A DNA stretch of 64,000 bases. Origin: Eleginops maclovinus. Lineage: Eukaryota; Chordata; Actinopteri; Perciformes; Eleginopidae. The position numbers and the translations under genes were made by a program. The first letter of the stretch is position 1. Each line of letters begins with the position of its first letter. Where the stretch lies: contig NC_086361.1 of the NCBI RefSeq assembly GCF_036324505.1, positions 3,350,916 through 3,414,915 on the forward strand, read 5' to 3'. The notes beneath the pieces are model-generated. The model did no database searches and was not told the origin of the DNA. It saw only the letters and a program-made list of their open reading frames with translations. Shown here piece after piece: positions 61,201 to 64,000 of the stretch.

Positions 61201-62954
61201 GGTATCTTTTCTTTGAACATTCTTGTATGTATGTATATAGGTGTATTATTATTAATAATATCAATGCACAGTATAAAAGGGTTTGGCTGAGTCATGTGCC
61301 AGCAATCTAATTAAATGTATGTCTATGCATCATATTCTCTAATATTATACTGTTTATTTTAGCTTTGTAGCTGTCCTGTGAGAAGCATTTATCTTTTTAA
61401 AAGACATCTTTGTTGAGCTTCTCTAAAAACGGCGCCGCTTTCAACTTTATGACACATTTTTTTAATAATCCAAGAGGGTTTTAAAACGGTTTATTTACTT
61501 TAAAAGTAGGATTTTTGAATTATTCTTCTGTTTCTCAGAAACATTTCAAATGAACACATCTGGATATAAATGTTTTTTTTACTGGACAGGAAGGTAGATA
61601 AAAAGGATCAAATAGAAAACATATATCCCCCTGAGATGTAGTGGAGTAGAATGGTAAATTTGCATCAAATGGAAAGTAAAATAAAGACATTTTTGTGTAC
61701 GGTTAATTTTCATTTCACCACTGTTATAAACTGACTGAGAGCTAGACTCTAACTTCCTGTTTCCTCGTCCCTCCTGTTCCTCCTCAGGCATCCTGAGGTT
61801 CCCCTTCCCCACGGACTGCTCTCAGGAGCTGCTGAACGGCATCTTGACGTCAGGAGAGGTGGAGATCTTCCCTCAGGGGAGATCTGGGACTCCCATGATG
61901 GTGTACTGTGACATGGAGACGGACGGAGGAGGCTGGACGGTATAGGACCATCACTGACACAATGTTCCTTTAATAACACTCTTCACTCCAAAACCATAAA
62001 TACTATTGAGGGCTAGAGGGTAAACATTGGTTGGCGTTCTCTTCAGCTGACCTGTAATGTTAGTTGGATTGTGAATAGCACTTTGCGTGAGAGAGAAATA
62101 TGTGTCATTCATTTTGGGGTAAACTGTCCCTTGAATTACTGGGCTAGGATGTAACTAATTAAATTTACTCACTTTGAAATTTCAGGTATTTATACTTTAC
62201 TTTTCTTCCATTTTAAAGCTATGTTATACTTCTGATCTACCTTGGTCAGATACAAATAGGTACCTTAAATTTAATGTAATTGTATTACTCAACTATAGCT
62301 TCAGTTATTTGTCAAAATCAGAGGAAAAGGTTTGTTATCCATTAATCCAGCCCACATTGTGTACAAGTATAATTGGAAAGATTTGTTAAATCAATTAGTT
62401 TGAGAGGAAAGTAATTGTCATTGCAATTTGTCACATAAATCTCTTTAAATATTTAAACAATTTAATTGTCCTAATATCACAATATGCTGCTTTCTTTTGA
62501 AACGGTGTCAATAATGTGTATGTATTAATAGTAATGCCCCTCAAGTACCCCTAGGGCTCCCTGTACCCCCAGTTGGGATCCACTGTTTTACACACCAAAT
62601 TCAACATTAAAATCCTACTTTTTCCTTAATACATGAGTAATACCAATGAAATTATACTTAAATAAAAGTGTCAGAGCCTTTACATTTGTTATACTTTTGA
62701 TTTAGTTATAAATACTTCTCTAATTGTGTTAACATTCTTCTAATTAAGTTTATTATGTCCCCAACCAATGCTTAAGTGAAATGTCCCCCAGCCTTTAGTA
62801 CGAGTTTTAGATTATTTTCCGAGGCGTTCCTGTGATGCTCTGTGTGTCTGTCTGCAGGTGTTCCAGAGGAGGAAGGATGGCTCTGTGGATTTCTTCAGAG
62901 GATGGAAGGAGTACATTAAAGGATTTGGGAGTCTGAGTGGGGAGTTTTGGCTGG
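24796..62954 (+). CDS. tnxb: Tenascin-X-like extracellular matrix glycoprotein (16 exons, 3' end outside window)
   Basis: Secreted trimeric matrix protein of the tenascin family. Mammalian tenascin-X associates with fibrillar collagens and its fibrinogen-like domain can influence TGF-beta activation; the same role here is inferred. Coding exons: 24796-24930, 25627-25684, 25827-26045, 29189-30556, 33523-33638, 48851-49004, 49952-50221, 51286-54369, 56724-56846, 57938-58081, 58948-59067, 59957-60106, 60216-60358, 60830-60962, 61788-61939, 62858-62954. All introns are GT-AG, phases agree at every junction, and there is no internal stop over 6,466 nt. Approximate residues: signal peptide 1-22, coiled coil 99-122, EGF 148-594, FNIII 1 594-684, FNIII 2 684-774, giant exon 774-1802, FNIII 4-6 1802-2073, fibrinogen-like from 2073. 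I prefer tenascin-X to tenascin-C because the last FNIII has the AKxVTPRTA signature, FNIII 4 has FKVxY and GEPxSV, and EGF 1 has DQGRC followed by CVCFPGY. The last fibrinogen exons, stop and 3' UTR are missing from the window. Confidence 0.85.
25627..25684 (+). CDS. tnxb: tnxb coding exon 2: N-terminal segment
   Basis: A 58-nt exon encoding residues 46-65, beginning VVISEGC after the acceptor ttacag and ending in phase 1 before GTAAAA. It links the signal peptide to the oligomerisation segment and supplies a Cys that may take part in inter-chain linkage. The short length makes it the least certain junction, but frame and phase fit both neighbours. Confidence 0.7.
25827..26045 (+). CDS. tnxb: tnxb coding exon 3: trimerisation coiled coil
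   Basis: Encodes residues 65-138. A beta-like stretch (LILTHKIKL) of the type seen in all tenascin N-termini precedes a Gly/Ser linker and CGC. A heptad helix follows, with F102, L105, L109, L112, V116 and L119 at 3-4 spacing. Cysteines at 96, 98, 123, 130 and 131 flank it. In tenascins this arrangement forms a disulphide-stabilised trimer. Both ends are phase 1. Confidence 0.85.
26065..26480 (+). repeat. Dispersed repeat family B, copy 2 (intron 3)
   Basis: The longest copy of the family defined at 7938-8300. It includes 'GTGGTGCAGGAATGAGTCC', 'TGGTTAACACAAGAG', 'AGTAAATACCCAACTGGTGA' and 'GTGAAGTCATGTGACC'. Confidence 0.7.
27358..27424 (+). repeat. (CA)n microsatellite
   Basis: Imperfect CA repeat with ACGC and ATAC interruptions. 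Confidence 0.95.
28212..28304 (+). repeat. (GT)n microsatellite
   Basis: About 45 GT units with two interruptions (AT, TT). Confidence 0.97.
29189..30556 (+). CDS. tnxb: tnxb coding exon 4: 14.5 EGF-like repeats in one exon
   Basis: Encodes residues 138-594. Fourteen tenascin-type EGF repeats of 31 residues each follow the pattern CPxNCxxxGRCVxGxCVCxxGFxGxDC, with six Cys per repeat, then a partial repeat ([10 protein letters not shown]). No Cys is lost in any full repeat. The exon is symmetrical (phase 1 at both ends, 1,368 nt). Repeats 6-9 and 10-13 are near-identical copies at DNA level, offset by 372 bp. Human tenascin-X has about 18 repeats and tenascin-C about 14, so the number alone does not identify the paralogue. 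An antisense open frame across the exon is a by-product of the periodic codons. Confidence 0.95.
30615..30870. mobile_element. Possible Harbinger-like MITE in intron 4
   Basis: 'TGCTTTCCACTGG' on the left and 'CTTCAATGGAAAAG' on the right form short inverted ends. The interior has repeated 'ACCAGTTTG' / 'AACTGGTTCG' and 'GAACCAGCCTGGAAC' palindromic pieces, resembling fish MITEs that begin CTTTCCACTGG. Target duplication not resolved. Confidence 0.45.
30871..33522 (+). other. Rest of intron 4 of tnxb
   Basis: Holds a long CA repeat (31134-31210) and fragments of the dispersed TACTT repeat. No additional EGF or FNIII exon seen. Confidence 0.55.
31134..31210 (+). repeat. (CA)n microsatellite
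   Basis: About 38 uninterrupted CA units. Confidence 0.98.
33523..33638 (+). CDS. tnxb: tnxb coding exon 5: FNIII 1, first half
   Basis: Encodes residues 594-632, with an FNIII B-strand Trp (LFWTPP) and the following C-strand residues (YDTYHLIF). Starts in phase 1 and ends in phase 0 at CAG/GTACAC. The second half lies 15.2 kb downstream, beyond the transposon-bearing intron. Confidence 0.85.
33942..35605 (-). mobile_element. hAT (Ac-like) transposon, internally deleted
   Basis: Terminal inverted repeats TAGGGGTGGGCGATAT are perfect at both ends. The element is flanked by a perfect 8-bp target duplication CCTACTAT. At 1,664 bp it is far shorter than autonomous members (usually 3-4 kb) and keeps only the N-terminal transposase part on the minus strand. 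Confidence 0.92.
34123..34677 (-). pseudogene. Truncated ZBED-type hAT transposase (BED finger only)
   Basis: A 184-residue open frame. Near residues 25-75 is a BED zinc finger ([12 protein letters not shown] and HLKTMH, giving C-x2-C and H-x4-H ligands), which in hAT transposases binds the transposon ends. It is followed by the family's second N-terminal block ([27 protein letters not shown]). The RNase-H-like catalytic core and C-terminal dimerisation region are absent, lost by internal deletion of the element. The start is [10 protein letters not shown]. The intact frame could still be translated into a DNA-binding fragment; this is unproven. Confidence 0.85.
36173..36550. mobile_element. 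378-bp hAT-type MITE
   Basis: Terminal inverted repeats TAGGGCTGAACGATT at both ends, with a perfect 8-bp target duplication TACTGTAC. The interior has ATCGCGAT-type palindromic pieces and no coding sequence. Confidence 0.92.
36686..39509 (-). mobile_element. hAT-Charlie-type transposon, apparently full length
   Basis: A 2,824-bp element. Inverted ends are CAGTGGTTCTTAAACT and CAGTGATTCTTAAACT (one mismatch), with subterminal GGGGTCGCGACCCC-like sequence typical of Charlie elements. The perfect 8-bp target duplication CTATACTA fits the nnnTAnnn preference of the Buster/Charlie group. It carries one long transposase frame on the minus strand, opposite to tnxb. Confidence 0.93.
37210..39102 (-). 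CDS. hAT transposase (BED finger, ZBED5/Charlie-like), apparently intact
   Basis: A 630-codon frame with no stop or frameshift; cuts and rejoins the element at its inverted ends. It begins [10 protein letters not shown]. An N-terminal BED finger lies near residues 50-100 ([24 protein letters not shown]). The RNase-H-like core has LDESTD (first catalytic Asp region), [10 protein letters not shown] (second Asp), [10 protein letters not shown] and [11 protein letters not shown]. The C-terminal hAT dimerisation region has [14 protein letters not shown] and NKYRCRLNS. This is the expected order and length for Charlie/ZBED5-type proteins. The frame starts about 400 bp from the right inverted end, leaving room for a promoter. 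Because the whole element, ends and target duplication are preserved, this is likely a recent insertion and could be active. It could also be described as a ZBED5-like protein, but its position inside intact transposon ends argues against domestication. Confidence 0.92.
   Translation of the reverse strand: MDRWLLKNNDLSSEVPSTSSCAPTPPRSSDGTSLAGGENKKDPPTRRRRYLKEFLKYGFTCQVKHELDHPQCVICGDVLAHESLKPTKMRRHLESRHPDDAQKPMTFFLRKEAALHGQKTVVHSQATVPTKALAASYKVAHLVAKAQKPHTIAESLILPAAIAMTTAMHGEKIASVLKQIPLSNDTMSKRINDIANDMKCQLIERVKNSRFSLQLDESTDLTNVAHLMVFIRYSHDGKLHEDMLCCSPMEGRCTGGDIFNCLNGWMEETGLDWDKCISICTDGAGAMMGKHKGLKAKVLSVAPHVKFTHCIIHREALASKTLEPELNNVLQTAIQIVNSIKSRPLNSRLFALLCQEMGSAHESLLFHSEVRWLSRGKVLTRLFELRSEVRTFLSDVHSPLADHLTDSRWLSRLAYLPCIFDKLNSLNLSLQGPSTNILTLSDKVNAFTKKLQRWAARAESGDFEMFSELHDFLESDMNANSLKESITCHLRSLLDKFNKYFLTENVEPFDWVRQPFTNCSSNNLPSELEDALIELSSDRTLQASFASKTLDEFWLSVVQEYPGLSKAAMDILTPFGSTYLCEKTFSSLAYIKNKYRCRLNSMEENLRVAVSSIDPRIDLLCSRKQAHPSH
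39661..42593 (+). other. Intron 5 of tnxb, no further feature recognised
   Basis: AT-rich intronic sequence without recognised exons or transposon ends. Confidence 0.45.
42594..43064. mobile_element. TTAA-ended MITE
   Basis: 471 bp. Left end TTAAAGGTCACC and inverted right end TTAAAGGTCCTC; TTAA is the target preferred by piggyBac and Kolobok elements. Contains 'GCCAATCAGAGACC' and 'GGGGCGTGGTC' motifs common in fish MITEs of this type. Confidence 0.7.
43065..46264 (+). other. Intron 5 of tnxb, repeat-rich
   Basis: CA-rich degenerate stretch at 43760-43900; an inverted copy of the dispersed TACTT repeat at 44270-44640. No gene recognised. Confidence 0.5.
46265..46570 (-). mobile_element. 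TTAA MITE, partial copy (inverted relative to 56871)
   Basis: Reverse complement matches 56871-57230 in ordered blocks: TTAAAGCAGCTCTATTATGC end, 'CCTGTAGTGT.TTATATAGGTTT', 'ACCAATCACAACAGAGCC', 'CCAATCAGAGCAGACTGGG' and 'AGACAGAGGGTGAAA'. Confidence 0.7.
46571..48850 (+). other. Intron 5 of tnxb, 3' part
   Basis: No feature recognised apart from the exon 6 acceptor (ggccttacag, ending 48850). Confidence 0.5.
48851..49004 (+). CDS. tnxb: tnxb coding exon 6: FNIII 1, second half
   Basis: Encodes residues 633-684 with the FNIII E-F-G strand signature ([13 protein letters not shown]) ending in QFMT. The LAxGQEYxV motif is shared with FNIII 1 of mammalian tenascin-X. Phase 0 in, phase 1 out. 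Confidence 0.85.
49952..50221 (+). CDS. tnxb: tnxb coding exon 7: FNIII 2
   Basis: A complete FNIII domain in a single 270-nt phase 1-1 exon, residues 684-774. It begins [10 protein letters not shown], has the B-strand Trp (VVQWEH), a DRYRL C strand and [16 protein letters not shown] in the F-G region. It matches the second FNIII of tenascin-X (GPxxLRVV, E/D-DRF/Y, AEKG/AERG). Confidence 0.88.
50222..51285 (+). other. Intron 7 of tnxb
   Basis: 1,064 bp with no FNIII exon in any plus-strand frame, so FNIII 2 is followed directly by the giant exon. Confidence 0.65.
51286..54369 (+). CDS. tnxb: tnxb coding exon 8: giant disordered linker exon ending in an interrupted FNIII
   Basis: A 3,084-nt phase 1-1 exon, residues 774-1802, open throughout. 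The first roughly 880 residues are low-complexity, rich in Ser, Pro, Arg, Lys and Asn, with almost no Cys. Visible features: a poly-Ser tract from TCA repeats (52288-52425); a hydrophobic island (52088-52242); and four diverged copies of an N-x-T-R/K-x-x-x-R motif near 51561, 52560, 52880 and 53190, each with an N-glycosylation sequon. The end (53920-54369) is an FNIII domain (FSLIWDSP, then [15 protein letters not shown]) split by about 70 charged residues. In mammalian tenascin-X this position holds the long FNIII array; the FNIII just before the last three also has an extended loop there. Boundaries are a tttag acceptor and a GTACAAG donor. The linker's function is unknown. Confidence 0.85.
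54370..56723 (+). other. Intron 8 of tnxb
   Basis: 2.35 kb without FNIII-like exons. Contains the SINE at 55135-55403. Confidence 0.65.
55135..55403 (+). mobile_element. tRNA-derived SINE
   Basis: A tRNA-like head has an A-box-like TGGCTGTGATGGGAG and a clear B box (GGTTTGATCCC inside GGTTGTGGGTTTGATCCCAG). The 3' tail 'AAAGCGCTTTGAGATGTC' and 'AAAGCGCTATAGAAGTACAG' is the shared tail of several fish SINE families mobilised by LINEs. Confidence 0.8.
56724..56846 (+). CDS. tnxb: tnxb coding exon 9: FNIII 4, first half
   Basis: Residues 1802-1843: [19 protein letters not shown], then [11 protein letters not shown]. The FSEV/FSEI and FKVxY pattern matches the third-from-last FNIII of tenascin-X. 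Phase 1 at both ends. Confidence 0.88.
56871..57300 (+). mobile_element. TTAA MITE copy in intron 9
   Basis: Starts TTAAAGAGGCACTG, continues 'CCTGTAGTGTGTTCTATAGG', 'GCAAAGGCTAAAATC', 'GACCAATCACAACAGAGCC' and 'CAGACAGAGGGTGAAAAGAGG'. Related to 15395-15540 (same strand) and 46265-46570 (opposite strand). Right end not sharply defined. Confidence 0.7.
57938..58081 (+). CDS. tnxb: tnxb coding exon 10: FNIII 4, second half
   Basis: Residues 1843-1891: [14 protein letters not shown], then [16 protein letters not shown] and DESDPITDF. This closes FNIII 4 and matches the tenascin-X version (GEPxSV, YEVxVVS, ESEPxT). A KGD tripeptide lies in the loop; whether it binds integrin is not known. Confidence 0.88.
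58120..58330 (+). repeat. Dispersed repeat family B, copy 3 (intron 10)
   Basis: 'GGAAATGAGTTAGCAT', 'GGTTAGATGCCTGAAATAAG', 'ATACCCCACTGGTGAAT' and 'AAGCTTCTATGTGTCA' follow the family B order with more divergence. Confidence 0.6.
58948..59067 (+). CDS. tnxb: tnxb coding exon 11: FNIII 5, first half
   Basis: Residues 1891-1931: [19 protein letters not shown], a Trp (LLWRPA) and [11 protein letters not shown]. Phase 1 in and out. Acceptor ctctcag, donor GTGAGC. Confidence 0.88.
59068..59956 (+). other. Intron 11 of tnxb
   Basis: AT-rich; contains a fragment of the dispersed TACTT repeat at 59640-59860. No exon seen. Confidence 0.55.
59957..60106 (+). CDS. tnxb: tnxb coding exon 12: FNIII 5, second half
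   Basis: Residues 1931-1981: [19 protein letters not shown], then [12 protein letters not shown] and SFTTTS, the usual FNIII E-F-G strands. The donor is GTCGGT, slightly atypical but in the correct phase. A short CA repeat lies just inside the next intron. Confidence 0.85.
60216..60358 (+). CDS. tnxb: tnxb coding exon 13: FNIII 6, first half
   Basis: Residues 1981-2028: [16 protein letters not shown], then [17 protein letters not shown]. The AKxVTPRTAxLxW signature with a PAG loop is the best sign of tenascin-X in the gene, since it matches the last FNIII of mammalian TNXB and not that of tenascin-C. Ends in phase 0. Confidence 0.9.
60830..60962 (+). CDS. tnxb: tnxb coding exon 14: FNIII 6, second half
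   Basis: Residues 2029-2073: [18 protein letters not shown], then [14 protein letters not shown] and DFTTG. This closes the last FNIII before the fibrinogen-like domain. Phase 0 in, phase 1 out. Confidence 0.9.
60963..61787 (+). other. Intron 14 of tnxb
   Basis: AT-rich with a short (AT)n run near 61140. No exon or transposon end seen. Confidence 0.55.
61788..61939 (+). CDS. tnxb: tnxb coding exon 15: start of fibrinogen-like domain
   Basis: Residues 2073-2123: [16 protein letters not shown], then [13 protein letters not shown]. The PFPxDC start and the CDMxTDGGGW core are diagnostic of the fibrinogen C-terminal domain of tenascins. Ends in phase 0 before GTATAG. Confidence 0.92.
61940..62857 (+). 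other. Intron 15 of tnxb
   Basis: Contains TACTT-type dispersed repeat pieces; ends at the acceptor tctgcag. Confidence 0.55.
62858..62954 (+). CDS. tnxb: tnxb coding exon 16: fibrinogen-like domain, continued
   Basis: Residues 2124-2156: [24 protein letters not shown] and GEFWLG. Ends in phase 1 before GTGAGA. The remaining part of the domain (calcium-binding and C-terminal segments) is not found before 64000, so the gene continues beyond the window. Confidence 0.92.
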
Positions 62955-64000
62955 GTGAGAAAGAGACGCTCCTGAAACAGTTTGAGAATACACAAAACAG
63001 AGAGCTTTGAACTTAATAGTACACACATTTTAAAGTGTGTTCAGCTTGAAAATGAAAATCATTACATAACAAACACTGCAGAGGGTACGTTGGCAAAATG
63101 TGACCATGTGTAAGGTTTCTATGTGAAATCTCAGATTCTCTAAACTCTATTTTCCAAGACTTTCTCATCTTTTGTTTTGAAGCAATTTTTCACTCAGTTT
63201 CAAATATTTTGATACTCACATAAATAAATCTTTCCATCAGTTTGTGCCGCACTTCTTTCCATTGACTTTGTATGCAAGTAACATCTGCAGGTATTTAAGA
63301 AGTCGTGCAGTTTTACAAATATGAATCATCAATTTGGAATTGATGCAAGCGTCAGAATCATTTCTTAACCCAAATTATTTCCCAAATGTCTGCCACCTGT
63401 TGACTGAAAACTTCCTGCATGATTTGTCCAAACACAGGTCTGAGGGTTCTGAATATTTTAACTTTAACTACAAGGAATTTAAAGTTTTAATCAGTCTTTT
63501 ATGTTACTCACAATAAATTAAATGAACTGACAAGTATTTTCTCCTCAAACCTAAACTCTAAACCAAACAGGATTTGTTGCTCTAAAATCCAGAAGTACAA
63601 CGCTGGAGAAACATCCCATTAATGTGGGAAATAAGGGAAAACTGTTTCACTAAAACCAACCTGAGGTGCTCAGTTTATCTGAACAGAAGATCCCAAATAC
63701 TGCACTGAAACATTTCAGTTTTTTCAGTGTGGAGATGACCATGATGGCAATCATGTGAAAGACAAAATAGCAAGTCTCTATATCATAAAAAATGGGTGTA
63801 AGACACTGAACAACGAGAGACAAACAAAAAGGGAGGAATATTGGGATTTGAGTCCAAAGCATTGGCAGTGAAACTGCAAAACCTCTACGTGCTATTAGGT
63901 GCTGTAACAAAATCCACAGTGTGCATTTAAATGTATTCATTTATTTTGACACAAAGAAACTTTATAAAAGTCAACTAAGCTTGCATGCCTTGTTCACATA
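62955..64000 (+). other. Intron 16 of tnxb (incomplete)
   Basis: No sequence resembling the next fibrinogen-like exon (the segment following FWLG in tenascins) was found before the window ends. Confidence 0.55.

Noticed and set aside
24796..62954. Assignment of the gene to tenascin-C because of ~14 EGF repeats
   Set aside because: FNIII 4 and FNIII 6 signatures and EGF 1 match tenascin-X better; EGF number varies. Tenascin-C remains the second choice.

Overview
The window looks like intron-rich chromosomal DNA of a bony fish, probably a percomorph teleost. The evidence is GT-AG introns, abundant CA/GT and tetranucleotide microsatellites, several hAT DNA transposons, an L2/Rex1-like LINE, a tRNA-derived SINE and MITEs of the kind common in percomorph genomes. 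Nothing is prokaryotic: there are no operons, CRISPR arrays or rRNA genes.

The one host gene I can support is a plus-strand tenascin, best matched to tenascin-X (tnxb). Sixteen coding exons (24796 to 62954) join in one continuous frame of 6,466 nt, about 2,155 residues, and run off the right edge. In order the protein has: signal peptide, Cys-flanked heptad coiled coil, 14.5 EGF repeats in one exon, FNIII 1 (two exons), FNIII 2 (one exon), one giant 3,084-nt exon, three more FNIII domains (two exons each), and the start of the fibrinogen-like domain. The giant exon encodes about 880 residues of low-complexity, basic, Ser/Pro-rich sequence and ends in an interrupted FNIII. In mammalian TNXB the same position, between FNIII 2 and the last FNIII domains, holds the long FNIII array, so this fish gene appears to use a disordered linker there.

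Layout: 1-24.58 kb is upstream DNA with no recognisable host gene. It holds a hAT-Charlie MITE, repeats, a CT/GTCT microsatellite, two LINE fragments, an LTR-like element with a tandem-repeat ORF, a 17-bp minisatellite and a possible 5' non-coding exon near 20.7 kb. 24.58-30.56 kb carries the signal peptide, coiled coil and EGF exons. 30.56-48.85 kb is mostly intron; its largest part (33,639-48,850) holds a degenerate pentanucleotide array into which three different hAT elements inserted, each with a perfect 8-bp target duplication. One of these carries an apparently intact 630-codon transposase; another keeps only a BED-finger N-terminal transposase fragment. 48.85-62.95 kb carries the FNIII, giant-exon and fibrinogen exons. 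62.96-64 kb is intron.

The most unusual points are the giant exon (with four diverged copies of an N-x-T-centred motif), the recent 372-bp (four-EGF) duplication, and the hAT landing site with an intact transposase. Family assignments rest on remembered family features; no database search was run.
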